Part shown: positions 54,506 to 64,000 of the stretch, piece by piece | How the letters are laid out: each line of letters starts with the position of its first letter | Numbering within the stretch: position 1 is the first letter of the stretch | From: Acanthococcus lagerstroemiae | Lineage: Eukaryota > Arthropoda > Insecta > Hemiptera > Eriococcidae | Assembly (NCBI GenBank): GCA_031841125.1 | Contig: CM063111.1 | Span: 57,411,535 to 57,475,534 of the forward strand | DNA length: 64,000 bases | Direction of reading: 5' to 3' | The notes under the pieces: model-generated | Told to the model about the DNA's origin: nothing | The model's database searches: none | Seen by the model: the letters and a program-made list of their open reading frames with translations, nothing else | Made by a program: the position numbers and the translations under genes

Positions 54506-55134
54506 GGCAACCTACCCGGACAATATGTAGACATGTTTGCATACTTTTACTTTTGAAGGGGTTGAGTTATGGTCAAATTTTGAAAGGTTTTCTATCTTTG
54601 AATTTTTTCTTCTTCTCACGACTGGAAATAAACAGAAAAATGTTACCAGTAAGTAATAGTAGAGGGCAGTTGTGATAGACACAGGAAAAAAAAAGGTCGG
54701 CATCGGTTCAACAGGGTGTTCATAAAATACATTTTAGTATAAATTATATCAGAAAACTTTCACATTTTTTCAATTTCCCGTGGAACTTGCTCTCTTAAGC
54801 TTCTGTTTTTCTATTTGCAATAGAGAACACATTAAATTTCTCATAAAAAAGGTCATTAGCAATTTTCTTGTATCTGGATTAGAACTACACAAAATGGAGT
54901 TCAAGATATCTCTGTTAAATATTATTACTTTTTAACACAGATGCACAGACCTCATCAAGATAATAATCATCTTCATTAGACTTTCCATGATCTTTAATTC
55001 TTCTTCTGTGTGGTTACCACAACTGTCATCTTGCACCTCGTTCCCACTGGTATGCGTCACAGTTCGGGGAATATAACCAAAATGTTACCAAAACCGAATT
55101 TAGCGACCTTTGGAACCAGTTATTGAATACCCAT
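54502..55134 (+). repeat. Repeat block A followed by inverted block B, left part
   Basis: Block A (54,502-~54,955) aligns with 43,645-~44,062. From about 54,955 the sequence is the reverse complement of 44,404-44,220: ctttccatgatctttaatt, tgtgtggttaccacaactgtcatcttgcac, ccaaaatgttaccaaaa, ggaaccagttattg. It is interrupted at 55,135 by the R1-clade LINE and resumes at 55,822. Confidence 0.75.
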
Positions 55135-55821
55135 GGTGTGGTGGGACGTATGGCGATGCACGCATGCCAAACTGGCCCCTATGACACCGCACCCTCGGCC
55201 CTAGGAACTACCATTTCGAGTATCGCATCCGTGACCGGAGGAACGCCTTGGGGCCAAGCTCGAGCCCCCATTTCTCCTTGCCGCAACGGTGCGCGCGTCC
55301 TACCAGGACCACCATGGGGTTCCCTACTGACCGAGGTCCGCACTCCCTGAGCGCTCGCCTGAAATTCAGGTCCCCCACGGCCGGACGCGCTGCCTCTTCA
55401 CTCACACCTCACCTCCACGTCTTGGTCCGTGTGTCGACGCAGGCATGTGGTGACAACGGGTTAGCCCTGCCGATGGGTCCGCAATGCAGCTGCAGCAGCT
55501 CTCCTAGGATGGTACAGAGTTCTCCTCCTGTTCGATGGTGTGGGCTGAGCTTGGTAAATCGCCGGCCCTCCGTCTCGACCACTCCATCAGCATCTTCTTC
55601 TTCATGATGGCTGAGAAGAAGGCCGACACCCGGTTCCAACTGCTTCCGTTCTTCATCATCACCGGAACCAGGGTGTCCGGCGCGAGACGGCTGATCACGC
55701 CGTCGTCGTCTTTTTCTTCTTCTTCGCTTCTTCCGTCGTCGCCGGGATCGATCGCTGTTGTGGCCGTCCCGCGCCTCTCCTGCTCCCAGGCCTCACACTC
55801 GAACAGGGTGTGCCATACTGG
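55135..55821 (-). mobile_element. R1-clade LINE 3' end, copy C, with TSD
   Basis: A 5'-truncated insertion of 687 bp. The 3'UTR lies at the left (55,135-~55,475), the coding end at the right. The duplicated target atacccat occurs at 55,127-55,134 and 55,822-55,829. The uninterrupted target can be read in the 43.6-kb copy of the host repeat (near 44,230). The insertion is therefore younger than the duplication of block B. Confidence 0.85.
55475..55821 (-). pseudogene. R1-clade ORF2 C-terminus
   Basis: On the minus strand the right end reads VWHTLFECEAWEQERR, then LAPDTLVPVMMKNGSSWNRV and SAFFSAIMKKKMLMEWSRRR, the usual end of R1-clade ORF2 after the CCHC motif. A second frame over the same bases reads EPGVGLLLSHHEEEDADG, as in copy B. 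The first Cys pair of the CCHC motif is lost by truncation. A (gaagaa)-type expansion at about 55,710-55,740 interrupts the frame. Confidence 0.8.
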
Positions 55822-56015
55822 ATACCCATATTAAACTTTAAAAAATACTAGAACCCTCTCCCCTCATTTCATGGGCCGCAGTTTCAAATATGGGGTAAAT
55901 AGATGAAATGAGGGAGGTGAATAAGCCCCATATACGACATAACTCTGTAGAGTGATAAAGTAGCTGAAGAAGATGATTATTATCTTCATAAAGTCTGTGT
56001 ATCTGTCTTGAAAAT
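55822..56015 (+). repeat. Inverted block B, right part
   Basis: Reverse complement of about 44,225-44,045: ttaaactttaaaaaatactagaacc, ggggtaaatagatgaa, ggaggtgaataagcccca, gtagctgaagaagatgattattatc, cataaagtctgtgt. The last ~40 bases repeat, inverted, the end of block A at 54,930-54,970, forming the inverted repeat around B. Confidence 0.75.
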
Positions 56016-56045
56016 TAAGCATAAAACAGTTCAATACATCCTAAT

Positions 56046-56725
56046 GATAAAAAAAAGTTGTTTCGCAAAATAATTCAGCTAAGTTTGAGCAAAGTCGATG
56101 AAGGGTAACCCTCGTCTTAAGGGGGTTGAAGTTCTTATGAAAATTCACATTGATCTGTAGACTTTGAGCTTCAATCGAGAAGGAGCTCTCCATATGAGCC
56201 TAAAGATTATTCTCTTTCTCAAATAAGAGTTTTCAAGATCGCTAAATCCATCCAAGGAATTCTTTCCTCCCTTCCTTTCCTTTTTCAGGCTCCACATGAG
56301 GCTGATCATCAATTATTTTAAGATCAGCCCTCTGTGGAACCCAAAACGTAAGGAAAAGAGGAAGAAGAATTCAGAAAATGAACTCAGCGACTAAAAAACT
56401 TCCTATTCAGACATACATAATGCGGAAATTAAAACAAAATTGAAATAACTTAAAATAAGCCTTCGGTGAAGCCCAAAAGAGAAGGGAAAAGGGAAAAAGG
56501 ACCATATAGGAATGGATCTCGCGACTCTGAAAAAATTAATTTAGGAAGTAAAAAAACAATCTTTATGTTCATAAAATAGAGAAGCTTCTCTCAACTGAAG
56601 TTCTAATTCCAAAAATCAATGTTAATTCCCATACGAATTTCAACCCTCTTGAGGTACAGGTTATCCTTCACCAATTTTGCTCAAACTTGGCAGAATTTTC
56701 TTTTTTTTTTATAATTCGAACCGCC
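56046..56725. mobile_element. Foldback-type element with ~150-bp TIRs
   Basis: The left arm (about 56,046-56,190: aagtttgagcaaa, gatgaagggtaacc, gggggttgaa, attcacattgat, gcttcaatcgagaag) and the right arm (about 56,560-56,725, reverse complement aagtttgagcaaa, ggtgaaggataacc, gagggttgaa, attaacattgat, cttcagttgagagaag) are long imperfect inverted repeats. The centre is gaaggaaaag-rich and non-coding. No TSD identified. Confidence 0.75.
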
Positions 56726-57479
56726 CTATGAAGTAAGCTAACCGAAAATCAAAATTTGAAAAATATATACCATCCTAACATCTTACACTATATCATTACC
56801 CGTCGTTATGGACAAGATTGGAGTTTCGAATCAAATTTTACATCATATATGTTGTCTTACAACTGTAGGTGAATAAACAGCCGTTCATACATATGAAATC
56901 AGAAATTCAGCCGATTTTAAACCCCATCCCTCTCGCAATCAACAATAATCATTCAACTATTCCTTCCCTTTCCTGTTGACTATTCAGTCATTCGTACACG
57001 TTCTCCGAAATTTGGAAAAAATCGCTCTCAAGAACTGTTTACGTGATCCATCACGGAAGTCATTCCTTCCCTTCCTACGTAATAATTATTTATAAATGAA
57101 ATGTCAGGCTCTGCTCTCCACTTCGATGATTACATAATATGTGAACGATTCCAAGCCATGCCTACATCAATGCCAGTTTCGAAAATGCTTATTCCAACTT
57201 TAGCAAAACCTTCAGAAGTGAATAATACTAATTATCGGTTGACATCTGGAGAAGAACATTTCTCGATAGGCTAATTATTAAATCGAAAATCTGTTGCCTT
57301 TTTTTCTTTTTGTATGTATGTCAATCCAATTCTCGTACCTCATACGACTACTAGTTTTCGAATTATTCACACGTCTTGAGTCTAGACCCCCTCCCATTCG
57401 TAATATAAAAGTATGTTAATAAGTTGTCGGATGAAAATGGAAAATACATGAACTTATTTATACGTCTACTGCGTTATGT
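56726..57479. other. Unassigned DNA
   Basis: No gene or repeat relative recognised. Confidence 0.35.
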
Positions 57480-59340
57480 CGTTTTTTCTACCATACATAT
57501 GTTTCTTATTGTTATTTGTTGAATTTTTCTACTTCTTCTACACCTTGAAATAATTTTATCTTGTCATTTCTGTATTTTCCAATAGTTCTGTCATAAGTAT
57601 CCGACCTCCCCCCTTTCCTGCAGTATCTTGCATGGTTTCTATTTCTACCTTTCTTATAATTTCTTTTTAGTATTTTTGTCTTTTCTGTGATTCTTCTATT
57701 TGTAACATCCTTATTAGTTTTAGGGATGTTGCCCTGGAAGGCAAGGACGTTAGAAAGTGACTTTTTTGATTGGAGCGGGAGAGGGGCAGTCCCGTAGAGA
57801 GAGAAAGAGGGTCTGGGGGAATTTCCGCGGGCCCCCTTCTCCTTCCAGTTCAATTTGTTCTTTTGTTAGATGGGAAAACATTGTAAACTATGGGATTAGA
57901 GGTTTAAGGAGTGATTGCTGATTTGATGTACAGTATGATTGAAATTCAGTCCTTTTAAAAATATCGGGCCCCCTTGAAAGTCCGGGCCCGGGGTATCCCC
58001 ACCCCTCGACAGGGTTGGGAGCTAATTTTGCTAAATGTAAATGTAAATTTTGCTCACTGAAAACGTAAATTTTCTCAATTGAAAATGCCTTTTCCCAACT
58101 TATAAAATTTGTTGCAACAAGTCAAAAAAAAAAAAAATTGCCTAAAATTCGATTTTGCCACTTAATAAAACATTTTTGAAATCAACAAATCAAAAAAAAA
58201 ATCAATGTTTTTAAAATTTGGCGACCTGAGGGACGATTTTACAAAATTTTCTCACACTGAAATCTAAGAGGACACTTTCCCATCTCCGTCGCTGCGTCCT
58301 TGATGGAAAATCAGTAATAAGTATGGCAGTTTGCTCTCCTCTTTTCCACTTAAGAAGTTCAAATTCGCTACCTCCCTTGTTAATTGTGGTGTTCGTTTCC
58401 CTCGGTTCTGCCATGTCAGTTTTCCCCATTTTCTAGTTTGATTTTTTTTTTCGAAATAAATTAATTTTTTGTCACTGCTGTCACTTGGTTCGTTCTATTT
58501 ACTCCATCCTTCCCCCTAATGAAATTAGCTCTGTCTTGTTTGCGTTCCCCGTCATCTTTTTTTGTATTTCTAGTAAATTCTGTCATTTACATTAATCTCT
58601 GTCTTTGAAGTCACTTCTTTCTTTTCCGTCACTTTTCTCATAATCTCTCGTATTTTGGTTTCATAATAATTATTTCACGTTTGCTGTTATTTTTATTGTT
58701 TCCTGTCTTTTTCATTTTGTATATCATTTTTTCACGCCTCTTTTTCTTCCGTTCTTCACCATTTTGCCGCAATTCTTTCTTTTCATAGTCTTCTTTTGAT
58801 CTTTCCTTAACATTTCTGGTTTTCTTTTCTGTTAATTTTGTTATTTTTGTATGTTTATCTCATCTATTTTCTCTGTCATTCCTGTTATTTACTTCGTTTT
58901 TGTCTTTCTGAATTTTCAACAAGTTCTGTCACTTCAACCACTCTTCCGTGCTCTTTTCATTCCTGTTTTTTCTTTACTTATTCTCAAGAGATTCTCTTGT
59001 TTTTCCTATAACTAGTTTTCATTTCGTCTGTTAGTCTTTTCTACCAATTTGGCTATATTTCTTTTGGTTTCCATGATTTCTTCATTCTTAATTTCATTTA
59101 TTCTTAACCTTATCGTTATCAGTTTCTGTAACTTTTGTCATTTCAGTAAGTGCTAATCACTTTCATTCTTTCATTCATTTTTATCTTTTCTATAACATGT
59201 TACCATTTCTTTCATTTATGCCACATTGGTTTTTCTTTTGTTTCTTTTATATTTATTTATTTATTTTGATTAACTTTCATAAAATGGTTCATTTTCTTCT
59301 TATACATTTTTTTCTTTCTACTGTATTTCCCCCTCTTTTG
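57480..59340. repeat. Long T/C-rich, strand-asymmetric region
   Basis: Over about 1.9 kb the plus strand is dominated by T with C, built from ttctgtcatttct/ttttgtcttt-like words in degenerate repetition (strongest 58,440-59,330), with a break of mixed sequence at 57,720-58,440. A minus-strand frame of 113 codons at 57,512-57,853 is lysine/arginine-rich from this composition and matches no family. Confidence 0.5.
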
Positions 59341-60840
59341 GGTTTTCTTGTCAACCCTTTACCTTGTCTTCGTATCTTTTCTCATGCATGCTCTCGTCAT
59401 CGTTTCATCATTGTCTTTCCTCTGGTTGCAAAATCCCGTTGAACGACGAAAAAAATTCGGCCGTAGTTGCACACCGAGCCGAGTGGAATTGAAAATGAAA
59501 CGGTAAATGCAGCGACGCGGGGTTTATGACCACGTAGATCAGGAAGTAGTGACGTGGGAGTGAGCCGCCCTTTAGGGCGCAAAAAATGTTCACAAGTGGT
59601 TACACGGTTGCCGCGCGGCGAATTTTAATTACATTAAAATGTTGACAATAATCTCAAAGAAGAAATTGGAATTTTTTCCAGGTTACCTGCGGCTCGGCCA
59701 CTTCCGACTGTCCGGGGGGTGTGAAAGGGCGTCTGCCTCTTCGCGCGAGCACCGACAACCGTCGTAATATTTTTCGTACGACCTACACAGTCGTGTGCCT
59801 GACTTTGAGTGCAGGCAACAGGTAACCTTTATAGATGATGAAATACTCGGCTTCGCCCACTCCACCAGCAGGAAGGCTCTTTTTTTCGTCTTTCGAGCTC
59901 TTCATCTCTTCCTTTATCCGTTTACTTCCTCGAGTGGCTTCCACTCTCGGATCGGCGAATGAAAAATAAAATTTGAAGCGCGAAAACATTGTTTTTGCGT
60001 AAGAGAGAGCGAATGTCGGATATGTAAAGCAAATGAAGGGGAAGGCAGGGGGCTCTGTCCATCTCCGCGGTGACGTGCTTTGCTATTTTCAGTGCAATAA
60101 TATTGTAAATAATGGACGAAAATAACGACACTATAAGTAACCCGTTAGTAAAGGCGATGGTATGTTCAAGGAAGGTCACTTTTGACGAGGCGTTATTTTT
60201 ACCCAGCAGGTTGTATAATCTCTCTCGAATTAACGGTGGGTGTTTAATTACAAAAGATTAAAAAAAAAGAGAGTAAGACGAAAAAAAAATGCCGAATGAA
60301 GTCTTAGTTTCGAAAACGACTTGGGCCTCGGATGAACTGAGGGGAAAAGAAAAGTCCAACTTTGATGGTGATTCGCGAAGCGCGACGATACGATGCTCGA
60401 AATTTATACGCGGGAATTATTTGAACAGAATTTCGAGTCTATATTTCGGTCCAACTAAAAAGAGGTCAAAGGGAAGTTGGACGCAGATACATTTGACGGG
60501 AGTTTTTTTCAATTTGTTTAATTTTTCTTGAGACAGAATGATGGAAAATTAGATTGTATTCAGTCTTCTAGTATTTTCATGTTTTTCAGCTGTACTTCAA
60601 ACTTTTCTTTATTCGTAAAAATAATTTTTGCAATTACTGAAGGATGCTACAAAATCATTCTTACAAAAAAAAAAAATCACGAACAGAAATTCAACAGTCA
60701 GTGGAATTAATCTGAGTGTGAGAAAGTCTCACGAAACACAAACGTGTCAGTTAATTTCCGTTCTGTGACGATTCAAATCGGGTTGAACGAAAAATTATTA
60801 GAGAATTGCAATCTTACAGCAAGCAGGCATGGATGTAGAC
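59341..60840. other. CpG-bearing unassigned DNA
   Basis: No repeat relative or protein family recognised. Overlapping short frames occur on the minus strand (59,397-60,179). It resembles the other apparently single-copy stretches. Confidence 0.35.
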
Positions 60841-61971
60841 TAAGGGCAATGGAGGTAATCACCCTTACCAAGGGGCAAAACCTGATACTGCTTCAAAATT
60901 ATAGACCAGTGGGATAATCCATGAATTAGATCAATAATTTGATTAGTAACAGTTAGCTTGGTATAGAAACTAGCTTCTACCTCGCGGCCGAAATTAGGGC
61001 AGGTTGCACGAAGGTAATCTGATTCAGTAGGCTCAGAAGGGCTCAAAAGTCATCATTAAGGATTTAAGAAAATTTATGCAAAATTTTAGGCCGATTACAG
61101 ACAGTTTCGAAGTTTTTTTTATCAACTCCCCTTCCCTCCTTTTTCTCATAGTAATATATATTACAAAGTTCTGAAATTTTTCCCAAAATTGTTTTTTATC
61201 GACTCCTAATTACGTACATCAAAAGCGACCCTGTTCCTATTAAACACAGTTATTTTAACTTTTTATAAGAATAAAATACACTGAGCCAAACGATGAGGTC
61301 ACTAACACCTGAGGGCTCATAAAGGGGAACTTAGACAAAATTTAGAACATTTTTCTCATATAGCACTTATTTTGCAAGTTTGCCGGCTCACTGAACCTAA
61401 TTATTTAGGGGTGAATTTAGGATTTAACCCCATGCAGCATGAGACGGCGTTCGTGCAAAAATTGACTCATTTCTTTGACAGAGTACGATTTAAAGACTTT
61501 TTTTTATAGTAACTGAATCCGATTTTAGGAGAAAATTTTTGGATCTGGTCCCTTAGAGTGACACCGATGGGAGTTCATGCAGAAGTTAAGCAGCTTTCAA
61601 CACAGCCAAGTATTCAGAAACACAAATAAAGAAAGAGATGAAAGACGGAAGTAAGGGGGGAGGAAAATAAAGAAAATGCGTTATTTGGGAGCTTTGAAAT
61701 TAATGATCTGTCTCATGAGGCATTTTACCTGAAGCCAGAACTAGTAGTTCACAGGAACATATGGGGAGAGAGTAGAGGTGTTTTGGTGTTATATACTTTT
61801 CCCTAGTCTTCAGTATTTTCTTTTAATCAAATCTTCGTTTTTTATTTAATACTTTCAGAATGCCCCCCCCCATCCCCCCATCTACACCTTGGTAATGCAA
61901 CTGGTCGTAATAAGTCTTAAATAAGGTATAGAAAAGCCTTCATGAACCTTAAGCAATGTCTTAAACCTTGG
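60841..61971. other. Unassigned DNA
   Basis: No gene recognised; C-rich tract at about 61,863-61,880. Confidence 0.35.
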
Positions 61972-62100
61972 TGTCCATTTCGGAGTGTGAGTGAACTTGG
62001 AAATATTCCATTTGTAGGTGTACCAATTCACTTTTTCTTCTTCTGAAGTCCAGAGCGCTTTCGGCTGTTATACCATCATCAGTGGAGTACCTTAAATCAG
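61972..62100. mobile_element. Inverted-repeat element, copy 2 (partial)
   Basis: gtgtccattt, gtgtgagtgaacttgg and gtaggtgtaccaattcactt align with the reverse complement of the right flank and arm at 23,809-23,872. The following gtccagagcgctttcggctgtta...cagtgga aligns with the centre of copy 1 in the direct, not reverse, orientation. The second arm is missing. Confidence 0.65.
62048..62085 (-). ncRNA. Hammerhead-ribozyme-like core, candidate
   Basis: Read on the minus strand: CTGATGA (62,076-62,082), a 13-base segment with a possible 3-bp stem (GGT/GCC), then GAAA (62,059-62,062) followed by GCGCTCTGGAC. CUGAUGA plus GAAA is the conserved hammerhead core, known inside Penelope-like and other retroelements. 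Stems I and III and the NUH cleavage site are not resolved, and copy 1 at 23.77 kb has a changed core (CTGAGGA, AAAA). This is tentative. Confidence 0.25.
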
Positions 62101-62479
62101 ACTTGTCTCTTGCGGGCCTGTAGTCATAGTCGAGAGTAGTACCGTATGGTGAACCTGTTTAGTCGTGTGGTCCTATTGGTTGTTTGTGATTATGCAGTAT
62201 GTCCAATCAGTGTATTAAAGTCTCAGAACAGTTATTGAAGCGTTCTAACAAGTCTGAAACTAGAGCCACAGCAAGCAAATTTTTGTGGGATGAGAGCGTA
62301 CATAGGAAATTCAAATTTCACTTAACACATACTTGTACAAAAAAATCATCGCGTTTTCAATTTTATCGACTGGCAATTGGAGTTGGCAAATGCCGACTCT
62401 TTACACACAACATGGGCGGGTGAGGAGCTTCACACTTTTCGGCCGCTGCAGTTTTTTCTGAAACACTACAATCAGGAAG
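62101..62479. other. Unassigned DNA
   Basis: No gene recognised; the 74-codon frame at 62,199-62,423 has no family signature. Confidence 0.35.
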
Positions 62480-63360
62480 AATCTTACACGTGTTTTGAAT
62501 AAATCTGTGTAAGTTTTATATAAGTCAGAGATCTAATAGGAATCTCAAAGGAGGTTCGAAGAGTCACACTACATCCTAAAGACGCTGGAAAAGTCATAAG
62601 GAATTAAAAAAGTATGAGGAGATTTAATATATGTTGATTAGGTCTTGAAGAGTCTCAAAACGTCATGAGTAAGTCCAGAAAAGTTATAAACAGTCTTTAC
62701 CGAGTTTCTGAACAGTCTTGCTGAGTCTTTTATCAGTTTGGAAAAGCTATAAAGAATCTTAAGATCTGGAACAGTCTATAACAGACTCTCAAATGATTCT
62801 GTGCGAGTCTTGCATAATAGAGCACAGTTAATACGTTTTGATCGAATTTTGAAGTGTCAGTAGAGCTTGGAGCAGATAAAAAGAGTTAAACAAAGTTAGC
62901 TAAGTTAGAAATTTTGAACAAACGCATTAACAAGGCTTAAATAAGTCTAAGAGAAAATTACAGACATTTGAACAATTATTGAGGAGATAAAATTAGTCTT
63001 AAACAGCTTTAAACAAATTTGAACGAGCATTGTAAAATCTTAAATAGCGTTGTACGATCTTACATCAGCCTAAAAGACTCTTAAAGTGTTCTACTTGGAA
63101 GAGATTTAACTAGTCTTAAGGAATCTTAACAAGTGTGAAAGAGTTTTAAAAAGTGTTGCGATTGACTATTGACGAGAACTAAGTAAGTCTGGGATAGGCT
63201 TAAGAAGTCATACACAAGTTTGAAGCAGCCTTAAATAAGAATCATAATCAAGTCTGGAAGAATCTTCACGCCTTAACCCTGAGGAAAAGTGGGAGAACCT
63301 TAAACATTCTTCAACAAGCATTGAAGACTCTGAGCTTATCCTAAAGACTGTTAAGAGTAG
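62480..63360. repeat. Long degenerate array, AAGTCTTRAA type
   Basis: About 880 bases in which AGTCT/AGTTAT/AATCTT words recur mostly every 10-12 bases: aggtcttgaagagtctcaaa, cgtcatgagtaagtccag, gaacagtcttgctgagtctt, taaataagtctaagag, tagtcttaaggaatcttaac. No two units are identical for long, so it is not an ordinary microsatellite. Same style as 30,600-30,910. Confidence 0.65.
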
Positions 63361-64000
63361 GAGCAGGGCGTGTGCGGCTACATTTAAAAGGAAGTTTCAT
63401 TCATGAAATTGTGCTAAATACGTAGTTGGCAAATTTAGAAATAGGTCTCCGGCCATGCTGCAGCCCGCAAAATCAAAACTCGAATGGAGTTACAAGAATT
63501 TGAAAAACGAAATATTACTGTCAAGTCTTTTTAAATTTTGTAGCAGCAACGTATCAAAATATGATTGGGGAGAAGGAGCTCTTCTAGCTCTTAGAAAAAC
63601 AGAAACGAATTTCACGGGTCGTATGTATAACTTGGAAAAAATTAGACGACCACCAGCAGGAATCGTAGATCATCTGGTGGTTTGGCGATTGTACCATATA
63701 GTTGACATGTTGAACGACATTCGGCGACAGTAATTTTTCATTCCCTCTTCCATCCACACTTTGGACTCCTGCACTCCGGAATCACACGGTACAATAAAAA
63801 TATCGCAGTAAGAAAAGCATACCGAAGTCGTTTGCAGTGAACAATAATCGACGAGATGAATTTAATTCTGGAATCGAAGAAAAAACAGCGGCCGTTTCGA
63901 AATCGAATTTTTGGCTGCTTGTGTACAGAAGAGAGTGACCTGAAGGGGGGGGGGGGAACTACCACGGCTGGCAATAAATTCGTCTTCAAGAAAAGCATTG
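63361..64000. other. Unassigned DNA with a 92-codon frame
   Basis: The plus-strand frame 63,455-63,733 begins at ATG in a moderate context (gccATGC) and encodes MLQPAKSKLEWSYKNLKNEI... ending HIVDMLNDIRRQ. I recognise no family. Poly-G at 63,946-63,956. Confidence 0.3.

Noticed and set aside
57512..57853. 113-codon basic minus-strand frame
   Set aside because: Its lysine/arginine content follows from the T/C-rich plus strand; no domain is recognisable.
62480..63360. CRISPR-like or other exact-repeat array
   Set aside because: No exact repeats with unique spacers, and the DNA is eukaryotic; the units are short and degenerate.

Overview
The window looks like repeat-rich nuclear DNA of an arthropod, most likely an insect; a hemipteran is my guess only. 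The reasons are: AT-rich DNA with no operon layout, no ribosome-binding-site spacing and no host gene I can recognise; several non-LTR retrotransposon groups including the R1 clade, which is typical of arthropods; LTR-element remnants; hAT-type TIR elements with 8-bp target-site duplications (TSDs); tRNA-derived SINE pieces; and satellite-like arrays.

Layout. 1-4,980: a decayed R1-clade LINE (1,665-3,850), a TIR element and a SINE tail. 4,981-10,430: mostly unrecognised, with an R1 3'UTR copy at 8,024. 10,489-11,425: two short TIR elements bracketing a tandem dimer. 14,778-18,770: the best-preserved element, a minus-strand two-ORF LINE with intact ORF1 and ORF2 broken by one frameshift and one stop. 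20,797-22,345: an internally deleted Ty3/gypsy element with TSDs. 25,366-29,690: an RTE-like tail and a second minus-strand LINE. 30,600-32,085: a phased short-word array and an R1-clade 3' end. 33,300-38,940: tandem repeats, several TIR elements and a LINE tail. 41,445-46,560: a satellite interrupted by a SINE, LINE debris, one copy of an inverted 0.6-kb element, and repeat block A+B. 48,893-51,535: LINE debris and the second 0.6-kb copy. 52,764-56,725: a SINE, an LTR with its gag start, block A plus inverted B, an R1-clade insertion with TSD, and a long-TIR foldback element. 57,480-59,340: strongly T-rich DNA. 62,000-63,360: a partner of the 23.7-kb inverted-repeat element, then a long phased array.

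Between these lie CpG-bearing, apparently single-copy stretches (8,560-10,430; 39,000-41,100; 47,000-48,620; 51,700-52,700; 59,400-60,540) that could be host regulatory DNA or exons, but I cannot show it.

The elements do not work together as a pathway. The interesting biology is structural: repeats present in two inversion states, arrays with about 10-11-bp spacing in several sequence dialects, nested insertions that order events in time, and a hammerhead-ribozyme-like core in one inverted-repeat element. Alignments were done by eye, so identities are approximate.
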